Below, piece after piece: positions 25,723 through 34,486 of a stretch of 64,000 bases of DNA. This DNA is from Sphingobium arseniciresistens. GTDB taxonomy: Bacteria > Pseudomonadota > Alphaproteobacteria > Sphingomonadales > Sphingomonadaceae. The position numbers and the translations under genes are program-made. Each line of letters opens with the position of its first letter. The stretch's first letter is position 1. The notes below the pieces were generated by a model. It saw only the letters and a list, made by a program, of their open reading frames with translations, was not told the origin of the DNA and ran no database searches. The stretch covers positions 1-64,000 of the forward strand of contig JARFNK010000021.1 in assembly GCA_029167225.1 (NCBI GenBank), given 5' to 3'.

Positions 25723-28214
25723 GCGCGGCGACATCCCGCGGAGGGCTTAGCTATGCGCGGCTGCGCAACGCCGTCCGCCGCGACAGCTTTTCCGACTATC
25801 TCCCGCTGATAGCCTGGGACGGCGACACGGAAGCGTTCCTGTGCCTCGACGATACCTGGGGCCATGCGTGGGAGATCGTGCCGACAGCCTATATGTTCGC
25901 GCACGTTCAGGGTGCGCTTCAGGGCCTGCTCAACATCCATTTCCCGGACGGTACGGTCCTCCAGCTTCACACCTTCGCCGATCCGCTGATCGACGATGCG
26001 CTCGACGCTTTTCTCGATCTCAAGACCCGCGACGATCCGCTGATCCAGGCTTCGGCACGTCGGACACATGACTATCTGAGCCGCGGCCGCCACGGGCTAA
26101 AGGCGCTGCATGGAATCCCGGTGCGGAACTTCCGCACCTTGCTGTCGATCAAGACGCGGCGCCCGCTCGGCGACGATCTGCGTCGCCAGGTCGAGGAGCA
26201 GCTTTCCAAGCTCGGCATCCGCCGCCTCGAGCCCGAAGAGATGGTCGCGTTTTACCGACGCGTGTTCAACGGCGTGACGGCTCCTGCCCCCGGCGTGTTC
26301 GCCGATGGCACAACGGTCGGGGCCCCGCCGATCGCCAAGCAGATCATAGACGCCGGCCCCGATCTCGTTTTCGAAGGTGCCGAGGTGTTTCTCGGCAACC
26401 AGGTAGCCCGCTGCCTGACCCCAAAGGCACCCGCGCGCAGGATCACAGCAGAGCGCGCCAACCGGCTGATGGGCGGCATGCGCGGCTCCTCGGAGGACAG
26501 CGACCAGATCGGCGGGCCATTCCTCTACACGCTGAACATCCTGTTCGATCATTCGCAATTCGAGATCCACAAGCGCGCCCAGATCTTGTCCGCGCAAAAG
26601 GCTGCGGGCTCCTTCGCCGTCGAGGTCGGCAAGCAGATCGATGAAATCGGCTGGATTCTCGACGAAGCCGGTAACTCCAAGTTCGTGCGCGTGATTCCGA
26701 CGGTCTGGGTGTTCGGCCGAGACCGGGCACACGCCCGCGAACTGGCGGCGCGCGCCAAGCGGCTATGGGAAAGCGAGCCGCTGCCCTTCTCGATGCAGGA
26801 GGAGAGCTATCTCAACCCGACCCTGCTGGTGATGAGCCTGCCGTTCGGCCTTTACCCCGACCGGTCGACGCTCAGGATGCTGGAGCGCGACTTCCGCATG
26901 CCGGTGAAGGCTGCGGTGCTGATGGCGCCGATCCAGACCGATTTCCGCGGCGGCGGTCGCCCTGCGCTGCTCTACACGGGCCGCAAGGGGCAGCTCATCA
27001 CGCTCGACCTCTTCGACCCGCGCATCAACAACTACAATTTCATCGTTTCGGCTGAGAGCGGCGCGGGCAAGAGCTTTTTGCTTAACAACCTCTGCCAGCA
27101 ATATTACGCCAATGGCGCGCTGATCCGCATCATCGATATCGGCGGGTCGTACCGGAAGCTCTGCACGCTGTGCTCGGGCCGCTATATCGACATCGGCGAG
27201 GAGCATCTGGTCCTCAACCCCTTCGACATGGGGCTGGCGCTCGACGGCGACGACAAGCAGTCGGCGATCACGATGGCGGTCGCGATCGTCGCCGAGATGG
27301 CCAATGCCTCGACCCGCAAGGGTGTCACCACCTCCGAATGGAACCTGCTCAAGTCGGCGGTCCAATGGACGATCGACACCGGACGCGCCGATCACGGCAT
27401 CGATGCGGTGCGCGAATGGCTCGGCACCTATCCCGCGCTCGTCGAAAGCGATCTTGATCGCGTCGAGCATCTGGTTCCGACGGCACGCGAGCTGGCCTTC
27501 AACCTGCGCGATTTCGGATCGGACGGAGCCTATGGTCACTATTTCAACGGGGCCTCGACGCTCGACATTCGCGCCGATGAATTCGTGGTGCTCGAACTCG
27601 AACGCCTGAAGGCGATGCCCGACCTGTTCAACGTGATCGTGATGGTGGTGGTCAACGCGGTCACCCAGGAACTTTACCTGTCCGCCCGTGACCGTCCCCG
27701 CTTCGTGCTCTGCGACGAATCCGCCCAGTTCATGACCGGAGGCGATGGCCAGGATTTGTCGCGGCTCGCCGAGGCCTTCGGCCAGGGCTATCGCCGCGCG
27801 CGGAAATATCGCGGGTCGTTCGGCATCGTGCTCCAGAGCATGAACGACCTGCTGCTGTTCGGGGGCACCGGCCAGGTCATCCTCGAAAATGCGGCGACGC
27901 GCTTTCTGCTCCAGGGCTCGACCTATGACCGGGCGGTCGACAACAAGATCCTCGACTATTCGGGGTTCGTCCTCGACCTCCTGAAATCGGTCCGCAACTC
28001 CAAGCCCAATTATTCGGAAGTCTTCATCGACTCACCGCTGGGCCTGGGCATCGCGCGGCTCGTGGTCGATCCCTTCTCCTACTGGATCAACACGTCCGCG
28101 CCCGACGAAGTTGCCGCCTTCGAGGGATTGCTGCGTCAGGGCCTGTCGCCGCTCGAGGCGGTCTGCCGGTTGGCAGGCGTCGATCCGGCCAAAATTCTGG
28201 GCGGGGAGGTCTGA
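25719..28214 (+). CDS. traC: TraC, type IV secretion ATPase (VirB4-like)
   Basis: An 831-aa cytoplasmic ATPase powering pilus assembly. The N-terminal TraC/VirB4 domain (residues about 1-420) leads to the RecA-like core with Walker A AESGAGKS (Lys451). Walker B is RFVLCDESAQFM, followed by a Gln/Arg-type motif (GIVLQSMNDLLLF). The true start is ATG 25719, overlapping the traV stop; the reading frame open upstream is the traV region. The length is typical for the family. Confidence 0.95.
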   Translation: MSAATSRGGLSYARLRNAVRRDSFSDYLPLIAWDGDTEAFLCLDDTWGHAWEIVPTAYMFAHVQGALQGLLNIHFPDGTVLQLHTFADPLIDDALDAFLDLKTRDDPLIQASARRTHDYLSRGRHGLKALHGIPVRNFRTLLSIKTRRPLGDDLRRQVEEQLSKLGIRRLEPEEMVAFYRRVFNGVTAPAPGVFADGTTVGAPPIAKQIIDAGPDLVFEGAEVFLGNQVARCLTPKAPARRITAERANRLMGGMRGSSEDSDQIGGPFLYTLNILFDHSQFEIHKRAQILSAQKAAGSFAVEVGKQIDEIGWILDEAGNSKFVRVIPTVWVFGRDRAHARELAARAKRLWESEPLPFSMQEESYLNPTLLVMSLPFGLYPDRSTLRMLERDFRMPVKAAVLMAPIQTDFRGGGRPALLYTGRKGQLITLDLFDPRINNYNFIVSAESGAGKSFLLNNLCQQYYANGALIRIIDIGGSYRKLCTLCSGRYIDIGEEHLVLNPFDMGLALDGDDKQSAITMAVAIVAEMANASTRKGVTTSEWNLLKSAVQWTIDTGRADHGIDAVREWLGTYPALVESDLDRVEHLVPTARELAFNLRDFGSDGAYGHYFNGASTLDIRADEFVVLELERLKAMPDLFNVIVMVVVNAVTQELYLSARDRPRFVLCDESAQFMTGGDGQDLSRLAEAFGQGYRRARKYRGSFGIVLQSMNDLLLFGGTGQVILENAATRFLLQGSTYDRAVDNKILDYSGFVLDLLKSVRNSKPNYSEVFIDSPLGLGIARLVVDPFSYWINTSAPDEVAAFEGLLRQGLSPLEAVCRLAGVDPAKILGGEV

Positions 28215-28219
28215 TCGTC

Positions 28220-28549
28220 ATGCGGCGTCTCTTCACCCCTCATCCCGACCAGCTGAAGCTGGAATGGCCCGATGAAGACCTGATCGAAAAGATGGTCGAA
28301 GAACGGGTCGAGGAACGGTTCGAGGCAGAATCCTTCCGTTGGCGCTTTCGACTGGTCGGCATCGAAACCGTCATGATGGGGTCGCTGGTGCTGATCGCTG
28401 GCCTGCTGCTCCACCAGCCCACCATGCTTGTGCTGCGGGCCACGGCGCTGGTGGCGGCGTCCTGTTTCGCGACCGGCCTCCTGCTGCTGTTCCTGTCGGC
28501 GTCCACCGCCAAACTGATGACGCGCCTGCGAAAAGGTCCGCGCTCGTGA
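28220..28549 (+). CDS. Small membrane protein of the tra operon (109 aa)
   Basis: An acidic, charged N-terminal half (WPDEDLIEKMVEERVEERFEAESFRWRF, probably helical and cytoplasmic) is followed by two adjacent membrane helices (VMMGSLVLIAGLLL and ALVAASCFATGLLLLFLS) and a basic tail. No named family is recognised. Its place between traC and traW, where F-type operons carry small genes, and the 4-bp overlap with the next gene (GTGA) suggest an accessory of the transfer machine. Confidence 0.7.
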   Translation: MRRLFTPHPDQLKLEWPDEDLIEKMVEERVEERFEAESFRWRFRLVGIETVMMGSLVLIAGLLLHQPTMLVLRATALVAASCFATGLLLLFLSASTAKLMTRLRKGPRS

Positions 28550-28779
28550 ACGGGCTCATCTCCGCCAAGCCGTCGCAAACGGCGATCCGCCTCGCATTTG
28601 GCGGTTTCCTGCTGCTGCTGGTGCAGAGCCTGCTGCTCCTGCTTGTGCCGGGGCTGGATGGCAGCGTCCGCTTGCTGGTCTGGGTGCTCACCCCAATCGC
28701 CCTGGTCGCCTTCGTCGCGGCGTTGGTCGGCCTCCCCGATCCACCGGCGGAGCATTGGAGGCGGCGCCATGGCCGCTAA
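28546..28779 (+). CDS. Small two-helix membrane protein of the tra operon (77 aa)
   Basis: Starts at GTG 28546, overlapping the previous stop (GTGA). Two hydrophobic helices (AFGGFLLLLVQSLLLLLVPGL and LLVWVLTPIALVAFVAALVGL) are followed by a basic end (EHWRRRHGR). It overlaps the methyltransferase gene by 11 bp. No homologue is recognised. It probably acts with the preceding 109-aa membrane protein. Confidence 0.6.
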   Translation: MNGLISAKPSQTAIRLAFGGFLLLLVQSLLLLLVPGLDGSVRLLVWVLTPIALVAFVAALVGLPDPPAEHWRRRHGR

Positions 28780-29581
28780 GTTTCGCCTCCCGCCCCTGAA
28801 CACCGGCGACAGCCCCGGCACAGCCATCCGCTCTGCGATCCTGCTCACGGGCGACTGTCGCGAGCAAATGCCGGCGAGAGGGCCTTTCGACCTCATCATC
28901 GCCGATCCGCCCTATGGCGACACGTCGCTGAGCTGGGATCGACAGGTCGAGGGCTGGCTGATGCTGGCGCGCGCGGCACTGCGGCCGACTGGATCGATCT
29001 GGATCTTCGGCTCGCTGCGCTCTTTCCTGCGGATCGCGCCGGCGCTTCACAAGGCCCGGTTGCGCCTGGCGCAGGACGTAATCTGGCAGAAGCAGAACGG
29101 CACCAGCTTCCACGCCGATCGCTTCCGGCGGGTCCATGAGATCGTCGCGCAGTTCTATCGGACCGACACGCCGTGGCGACTGGTCCATAATGCGGTCCGC
29201 ACGACGCCCGACGCAACAGCCAGAACGGTGCGGCGCAAGACGCGTCCCCCGCATATGGGCGATATCGGCGTCGGCCACTATCGCAGCCTGGACGGCGGCC
29301 CTCGCCTGATGCGCTCGGTCCTGGTCGTGCGGAATTGCCATGGCCGGGCCATCCACCCGACCGAAAAGCCGGTCGAGCTGCTCGAAACCCTGATCGAGAC
29401 GTCCTGCCCGCCCGGCGGCCTTGTCGGCGACTGGTTTGCCGGATCGGGTGCCGTGGGCGAAGCCTGCCTCAGGACGGGCCGGCGCTATCTCGGTTGCGAG
29501 ATCGACCCCGCGATGGCGGAACGCGCGCGCCTGCGCCTGCAGGGCTTCGCCGCCTTCTACCCGGAGGACGGCGATGACTGA
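28769..29581 (+). CDS. Site-specific DNA methyltransferase (DPPY type, beta-class order)
   Basis: A 270-aa AdoMet-dependent DNA adenine or N4-cytosine methyltransferase. The catalytic motif DPPYGD (in FDLIIADPPYGDTSLSW, about residue 48) comes first. The AdoMet-binding region FAGSGAVGEA, with RYLGCEIDPAMAERAR, comes near the C-terminus and is preceded by HPTEKPVELLETLI. This is the permuted beta order found in CcrM-like and plasmid enzymes. No restriction partner is nearby. It is embedded in the tra operon between traC-linked genes and traW, overlapping the gene on each side, so it is co-expressed with transfer. Confidence 0.88.
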   Translation: MAAKFRLPPLNTGDSPGTAIRSAILLTGDCREQMPARGPFDLIIADPPYGDTSLSWDRQVEGWLMLARAALRPTGSIWIFGSLRSFLRIAPALHKARLRLAQDVIWQKQNGTSFHADRFRRVHEIVAQFYRTDTPWRLVHNAVRTTPDATARTVRRKTRPPHMGDIGVGHYRSLDGGPRLMRSVLVVRNCHGRAIHPTEKPVELLETLIETSCPPGGLVGDWFAGSGAVGEACLRTGRRYLGCEIDPAMAERARLRLQGFAAFYPEDGDD

Positions 29582-30221
29582 CCGCACTAACTTCTGCGCT
29601 GCCCGCGCGTTGGCGGCCCTGCTGCTGGCCGGCGCTACGCTTGCCGGTGCGGCCTACGCATCCACCGCCCAAATCGGCCGGACATGGCCGATCGCCGAGC
29701 CCGATGCGCTCGCCGAGATCGAAGCCAAAGTGGCGACGCTGCCCAAGGATATGAGCAAGGCCTTCGGGCCGCGCGAGCATTGGAGCGCGCTCAAGGCGGC
29801 TCCCTTGGCCGTCGCGGGCGCCGACCGGGTGCGGACGCTTGTTCCCTTCTACACCCTCGACTTCGATATCCAACTGCCCGACGGGCGGGTCCTCTATCCC
29901 AAGGGCTTCACCTTCAATCCGCTGACCTATGTGCGGCTGCCGCAGCGACTGGTGGTCGTGCATCCGCGCGATCTTGGCTGGGCGCTGAAGGTCGCGCGGC
30001 CGAGCGATTTTATCCTGTTGACTGCGCTCGGAGGTCAGAACGGCGACGCGATCGACCTCAGCGAGAAGACCGGACGCGCCATCTACATTCTCGAAGAGCG
30101 CGTGAAGGATCGTCTCGGGCTCACGGTCGCGCCGGTGATCGTCGCGCAATCCGGCACCAAGCTCGTCCTCACCGAATATGGCCCCAAGAGTCGGCCCATG
30201 CCGAAAGGAGCCAGCCAATGA
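29574..30221 (+). CDS. traW: TraW, conjugal transfer periplasmic protein
   Basis: A 215-aa periplasmic protein needed for pilus assembly. A signal peptide (LAALLLAGATLAGAAYA) is followed by the TraW pattern QIGRTWPIAEPDALAEIEAK and RVRTLVPFYTLDFDIQLPDGRVLYPKGFTFNPL, then VVVHPRDLGWAL and a C-terminal domain VAPVIVAQSG. ATG at 29574 overlaps the methyltransferase stop. Its own stop (CAATGATGCG) would overlap a traU start in an uninterrupted operon; here a toxin-antitoxin pair intervenes. Confidence 0.9.
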   Translation: MTDRTNFCAARALAALLLAGATLAGAAYASTAQIGRTWPIAEPDALAEIEAKVATLPKDMSKAFGPREHWSALKAAPLAVAGADRVRTLVPFYTLDFDIQLPDGRVLYPKGFTFNPLTYVRLPQRLVVVHPRDLGWALKVARPSDFILLTALGGQNGDAIDLSEKTGRAIYILEERVKDRLGLTVAPVIVAQSGTKLVLTEYGPKSRPMPKGASQ

Positions 30222-30225
30222 TGCG
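30216..30225 (+). repeat. Direct repeat CAATGATGCG, left copy flanking inserted toxin-antitoxin pair
   Basis: CAATGATGCG spans the traW stop codon. The same ten bases recur at 31214-31223, spanning the traU start codon. The 988 bp between the copies hold the GNAT/DUF1778 pair. The left copy looks like the original traW/traU overlap, so the repeat may be a target-site duplication or the product of homologous insertion. Confidence 0.6.
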
Positions 30226-30250
30226 CTCTTTGTGCGGAGAGGATTGCGCT

Positions 30251-30775
30251 CTATGGCGCTTCTATCAGCTGGCCTATCGTCGCGACGGGCAGATAGAGGC
30301 GAAGCGGAGCCTCCGACAGGGCTCGGAAGCCGTAACGCAGATAGAGCTGCTTGCGCCTCTCGACTTGCACCGGATCGCCGCAGTCGAGAACATCGAGAAG
30401 CACAACAGCGATTCCGAGGTCACGGGATGCCCGATAGATGCGCTTGAGAGCATCGGCGAGCAGGAGGCCACCATAGCCTTGGCCCTGATAGCGGGCATCA
30501 ACCCCAATCATCGAGATGAAGGCAGCGGGAATCCGGCCATGACTTGGCCGATTGCGGGCGAAGGACCCCGGCAGATCGGAATAATGAATGTCGTGCGCGT
30601 TCAGCGTGTAATAGCCGACGATCCTGCCTTCCCTAGAGACGAGAACGAAGGCGCGCACATTGTCGGCCTGGGCCAGCTTGTTCGCCGTCTTGCGCAGATA
30701 GTTGTCAACCGGTCCAACGCCGGAAGCGAAACTCGTTCGGTCGTGCCGCTTGGGGTCGAGCGGCTCGATGTTCAT
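30251..30775 (-). CDS. GNAT acetyltransferase toxin (TacT/AtaT-like)
   Basis: A 174-aa GNAT-fold protein of the type that acetylates the amino group of charged tRNAs and blocks translation. The acetyl-CoA loop is IGVDARYQGQGYGGLLL. The N-terminal region DRTSFASGVGPVDNYLRKTANKLAQADN and the end LYLRYGFRALSEAPLRLYLP match TacT-type toxins paired with DUF1778 antitoxins. ATG at 30775 follows AGAAGAA. It is transcribed opposite to the tra operon, 27 bp after its antitoxin. Confidence 0.87.
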   Translation of the reverse strand: MNIEPLDPKRHDRTSFASGVGPVDNYLRKTANKLAQADNVRAFVLVSREGRIVGYYTLNAHDIHYSDLPGSFARNRPSHGRIPAAFISMIGVDARYQGQGYGGLLLADALKRIYRASRDLGIAVVLLDVLDCGDPVQVERRKQLYLRYGFRALSEAPLRLYLPVATIGQLIEAP

Positions 30776-30802
30776 TTCTTCTTCTGGCACGCAGTTTCGC
30801 TC

Positions 30803-31111
30803 TTAGCGGTTTTCGATCATCCGGTCGTGACGCGCGAAGGCTTCGCGCAGCCGCTCGGTGGGCGCCGGCGGATTATCGAGGGCGTTGAAGAACGCCTCAT
30901 GATCCACGGGTCTGAGCACGGTGCGTTCGTGCGTCGAGATAGTCTCAAGCGCAGCCTTGTATGCGGCGTTGATGGTGAAGACCGAGTCATCCACGCCCGA
31001 AAGCGCCGCGGCACGCTGAATGGTCCGCTTGATATGCGGCTTCGTGCGAAAATTCATTCGCACCGTGCTGCGCTCGCTCACCGAGCCGGTGAAGTCGTCG
31101 AACGCCTGCAT
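30803..31111 (-). CDS. DUF1778 (ribbon-helix-helix) antitoxin
   Basis: A 102-aa antitoxin. The ribbon-helix-helix DNA-binding part (STVRMNFRTKPHIKRTIQRAAALSGVDDSVFTINAAYKAALETI) is followed by a toxin-neutralising tail (VLRPVDHEAFFNALDNPPAPTERLREAFARHDRMI). ATG at 31111 follows AGGAAAAGG. It is the upstream gene of the GNAT pair and should autoregulate the promoter just to its right, inside the tra operon but on the opposite strand. Confidence 0.87.
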   Translation of the reverse strand: MQAFDDFTGSVSERSTVRMNFRTKPHIKRTIQRAAALSGVDDSVFTINAAYKAALETISTHERTVLRPVDHEAFFNALDNPPAPTERLREAFARHDRMIENR

Positions 31112-31213
31112 GACCTTTTCCTTTCCATTACACAGTGGCCCATCATGTACGTCGCAAAGACGCACATTTCAAGAATAACACGCGCCCGTCCGATCATGCG
31201 CGTCCAGAGGGAT

Positions 31214-31223
31214 CAATGATGCG
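31214..31223 (+). repeat. Direct repeat CAATGATGCG, right copy
   Basis: The right-hand partner of the repeat at 30216-30225. It contains the ATG-ATG start of traU. An AGAGGGA ribosome-binding site for traU precedes it, so traU keeps its own initiation signal after the insertion. Confidence 0.6.
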
Positions 31224-32232
31224 TCGCTGGAACGTCTTCTTTATCGGTGTCCTGATCGGCCTTGTGGCAACGATTGGCTGGCCGAACCAGGCCCATGCCT
31301 CCATGTGCGAGGCTGGAACGGTCTTCAATCCGATTACCAAAGTCCGTTGGACGTGCATTTTTCCCATCACGGTCGGCGGCATCCGTATCGGCAGCTACGA
31401 CAAACTCGACAAGGCGCTCGACGCGCAGTCGGCGTCCAAGCCCCTCTGCGCCTGCCGGAAAGGCCTACAGTTCTGGTTCGGGGTCAAGGTCTCGTACTGG
31501 TCGCCCAACCGGATGATCGATGTGGTGACCGAACCGGGCTGCATGATGGCGTTAGGCGCCGATCTCATGCCGACCGGCGGCAAGCTGCAGGGTAGCCAAT
31601 CGTCGATCTCCGACGGCACCAACACGCGCAAGATGTTCGCACAGATGCACTATTACATCAGCCCCGTCTGGGCGATGCTCGATATGTTCACGGACCTGCC
31701 GTGCCTCGAGAATGACGGCTTCGATGTCGCCATGATCACCGAGGTACTGCCGACTTGGCAATCGGGCACTTTGGGCGCGATTATCCAGCCCGAGGGCATA
31801 TTGTTCGGCAATCCCGCCGCCGGCCTCGCGTGCATGGGCGACAGCGCCGCTGCCGCAGCCGGGAAGGTCATCGATCCTCTCTTCTGGTGCATGGGTTCGT
31901 GGGGGGCGACCTATCCGATCGCCGGCGACATCCATTTCGACGACAGCGTCGAGGCTTGGGCCGGGCTCGCCGCGCGCGGCACCTTCATGATGGGACGCCT
32001 GGGCGCGCTTACGATCAGTTCGGCCGACGGCTGTTCGTTCATCCCCCAGCCTATCTGGACCAAATCGCGCTACAAGCTCCAGATCATGGAGCCCGTGAAG
32101 GGCGGCAAGTGCGTCAATATCGGGCGCCCTGGCGCGCTATGGTCCTCGGCCAAGCACGCTCCGGGCAAGGACAACGCCCAGTTCATGCTTTTTGAAAAAG
32201 TGATCTGCTGCGCCGGGATTGCGGTGCCATGA
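31216..32232 (+). CDS. traU: TraU, conjugal transfer periplasmic protein
   Basis: A 338-aa Cys-rich periplasmic protein required for DNA transfer. A signal peptide (FFIGVLIGLVATIGWPNQAHA) is followed by the TraU signature: FNPITKVRWTCIFPITVGGIRIG, CACRKGLQFWFGVKVSYWSPNRMIDVVTEPGCM, DLPCLENDGFDVAMITEVLPTWQ and DPLFWCMGSWGATYPI. Many paired Cys explain the DsbC encoded in the same operon. Start 31216 follows AGAGGGA. It overlaps the next gene by 4 bp. Confidence 0.93.
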   Translation: MMRRWNVFFIGVLIGLVATIGWPNQAHASMCEAGTVFNPITKVRWTCIFPITVGGIRIGSYDKLDKALDAQSASKPLCACRKGLQFWFGVKVSYWSPNRMIDVVTEPGCMMALGADLMPTGGKLQGSQSSISDGTNTRKMFAQMHYYISPVWAMLDMFTDLPCLENDGFDVAMITEVLPTWQSGTLGAIIQPEGILFGNPAAGLACMGDSAAAAAGKVIDPLFWCMGSWGATYPIAGDIHFDDSVEAWAGLAARGTFMMGRLGALTISSADGCSFIPQPIWTKSRYKLQIMEPVKGGKCVNIGRPGALWSSAKHAPGKDNAQFMLFEKVICCAGIAVP

Positions 32233-32570
32233 GCAGATCGCTTCCCCAACATCCTGCGCACGCTGCCGGCCATCTTCGGAGGCCTGCCCGCCAAGGCCTG
32301 GAGGGCCTGGGTTGGCTGCGTGGGATGGGAGCGGCGTCGAACAGCCCCCTCGGCGCCGCTCCACCCCCGGTCAGCACGGCCACCGGTCCCTCCACGGCGC
32401 GGGAGGGCGCCCCCCAGCCACTCCGCGCCGCGGTGGCCGTGCTGACCATCTTCGACGGGCAGGCCGTCTATCGCGTGACCGCCTCGGATGAGGCCCGCCT
32501 GCCGCTTCGCGCGATGCTGCGCTTCCGGCCCGGCTCCCGCACACATGAGCCGAGAGGGACATGGCCATGA
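32229..32570 (+). CDS. Hypothetical protein between traU and traN (113 aa)
   Basis: The start overlaps the traU stop (ATGA) and the end overlaps the traN start, so it fits the coupled operon. The N-terminal two-thirds is proline/alanine-rich and low in complexity. The C-terminal part (RAAVAVLTIFDGQAVYRVTASDEARLPLRAMLRFRP) looks like one beta-rich fold. There is no signal peptide. No family is recognised. Composition is less convincing than its neighbours, but the overlaps support it. Confidence 0.5.
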   Translation: MSRSLPQHPAHAAGHLRRPARQGLEGLGWLRGMGAASNSPLGAAPPPVSTATGPSTAREGAPQPLRAAVAVLTIFDGQAVYRVTASDEARLPLRAMLRFRPGSRTHEPRGTWP

Positions 32571-34486
32571 GGCGCGTCATTCCCTTCGCCTGCCTCGCGG
32601 CGCTGGTTGCCGTACCCGCCGCCGCCCAGACCGCCGAGGAGCGCGCCCGCGCCGCCGCTGCAGCGTCGCGCGCAAAGACCAGCGACAGCGACACACTGCT
32701 CAACAACTATGTGACGCCGGGACTTGCGGGCCAGACGATCGCTACCGTCGACGACAGCAAGACCTTCTCGCCGAATATCGCGTGCCAGAAGACGGCGACG
32801 ATGATGGAGGTGCTGGTGCAGCCCGGGTCGGGCGGCGATCTCTCCACCATCAGCATCGCCCGCGACACCGATCTCGATGGCGCGATCGACAGCCGGACCA
32901 GCCTGCCCGTCGCGGTTTCGGGCATCTGCGCCAACGGCGTCATTTCCTGTCAGCCCGGCACCTGGAATCAATGCAATTTCTTCCGCTGGGATGTCGATGG
33001 CGCACGCAACCTGAAGCTCACCCAGGTCGATATGCCGCAGCTATCGGGGTGCTACTGCATCAACAACAGTTGCGGCACGAATCTCGCCTGGGGCAATATG
33101 GCCTCGGTCCTTCGCGATCTTGGCGGGGGCATGATCGGGGCGCTCACCACCGCCGATCCGCGCTATGGCGTCGCGGAAGCGGTGATCGACGGGCCGATGA
33201 TCCGCTACGTCGGTGCCCAATCGACGGCCTGCACCGCCAATCCGTCGCTGCCGCAGACGGCCTATCGTGCGACCCCGACCGCCATCGCTGCGGACGCCTA
33301 TTCGGCCTCGACCGGCAGCCCGGTCTTCCAGGCGCTGGCGGCTTCGCAGGTCGGCGTCGGCACCGCGCTGCAATACCGCCATTGCACCATCGAACGGCAG
33401 GTCACGGTGCTTAAACCCCGCGCCGAGGATATCATCAGCCGGGTGTCGGGCGGGTATTCGACAATCCAGAACGGGTCCTCGTTCGACTTTCTGATGGGCT
33501 CTCCTGCGGACAACAGCCTCGGCGGTAATTGCAGTCTCATCGATTTTCGCATGACGCTGCATGTGGGCGACGCCAACAGCATCGTCGATGCGAGGCTCAG
33601 CCAATATTTCGCGGACGACTGGGGACAGGTTCGCATCGACGGCACGCTGGTCGCGTCGGGACCGGAGAACTGGCCCTCGATGGGTGTGCCGCCCGGCAAA
33701 TGCGAGCAGAAGAAGACCTTCTATCGCTATCCCAATCTCGACCTGAAGCCTTGGCTCACGCCCGGCGATCATGAGATCTGGCTGCGGGTAGCGGTCGCGG
33801 AGGGCGGAGAGGGCTTCGCCCAGGTCCATGTCGACGTAGACGGCAGTTGCCGGACGCTCGAACAGGTGGTCGATCGATGCGGGACCATTGCGGCCGATCC
33901 GCAGTGCCGGATCGACCGCGAGCTGGTCGATGGCGTGCAGACCTTCATCAACGGGGTCGCGACGGGACTGCGGCCGCTGGCGCAGACCCGGATCATGGGC
34001 GGTGTCTCCTGCCCCACCGAGTTGACCCGAGACTTCTTTCTCAAGGATCGCACCTATCGCTGCAAGATCGACGACATCGCGCAGCCCGACACGAGCCGCG
34101 GCACCTATATCATCGATCATTCCACCGAAACGATGCTCGCCGACCGGGCCCGGCAAAGCGACGGTAGCTTCGTGGAATCGACGCGCGCCTTCAGCCTGCC
34201 CGATCGCGGCTCGGTTCCGGCTTGCGAGGCCATCTGCAAGACGCGGGCGCCCAAGACGAACAACGATGCCGCGCTCGATGGCGTGGTCGGCAACAAGCAA
34301 AACAATCCGACTGGCTACGACACCTTCTACCATGCCTGCGACAGCGACAACCGCTGCCCGGCCGGGCCGGGCGAAGAGGTCGTTTCCGCCTGCGGCTGCC
34401 TCGACGATTTTCCTGAAGCGGTGGTGATGATGCAAACGGTCCGTCTCGCCGGCGCCGACCTCGTCTGCACGGGGACCGTGCGATGA
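32567..34486 (+). CDS. traN: TraN N-terminal-type protein (mating-pair stabilisation, split form)
   Basis: A 639-aa exported protein. A signal peptide (VIPFACLAALVAVPAAAQ) is followed by a Cys-containing surface-type region (SGCYCINNSCGTNLAWGNMASVLRDLGGGMIGAL, GGNCSLIDFRM) and a C-terminal part with HACDSDNRCPAGPGEEVVSACGCLDDFPEAV. The pattern fits the first portion of TraN, the outer-membrane adhesin that stabilises mating pairs. Start 32567 is preferred because GAGAGGG lies 8 nt upstream. It overlaps the next gene by 4 bp. That gene carries the TraN C-terminal signature, so TraN is encoded as two proteins here. Confidence 0.78.
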   Translation: MRRVIPFACLAALVAVPAAAQTAEERARAAAAASRAKTSDSDTLLNNYVTPGLAGQTIATVDDSKTFSPNIACQKTATMMEVLVQPGSGGDLSTISIARDTDLDGAIDSRTSLPVAVSGICANGVISCQPGTWNQCNFFRWDVDGARNLKLTQVDMPQLSGCYCINNSCGTNLAWGNMASVLRDLGGGMIGALTTADPRYGVAEAVIDGPMIRYVGAQSTACTANPSLPQTAYRATPTAIAADAYSASTGSPVFQALAASQVGVGTALQYRHCTIERQVTVLKPRAEDIISRVSGGYSTIQNGSSFDFLMGSPADNSLGGNCSLIDFRMTLHVGDANSIVDARLSQYFADDWGQVRIDGTLVASGPENWPSMGVPPGKCEQKKTFYRYPNLDLKPWLTPGDHEIWLRVAVAEGGEGFAQVHVDVDGSCRTLEQVVDRCGTIAADPQCRIDRELVDGVQTFINGVATGLRPLAQTRIMGGVSCPTELTRDFFLKDRTYRCKIDDIAQPDTSRGTYIIDHSTETMLADRARQSDGSFVESTRAFSLPDRGSVPACEAICKTRAPKTNNDAALDGVVGNKQNNPTGYDTFYHACDSDNRCPAGPGEEVVSACGCLDDFPEAVVMMQTVRLAGADLVCTGTVR

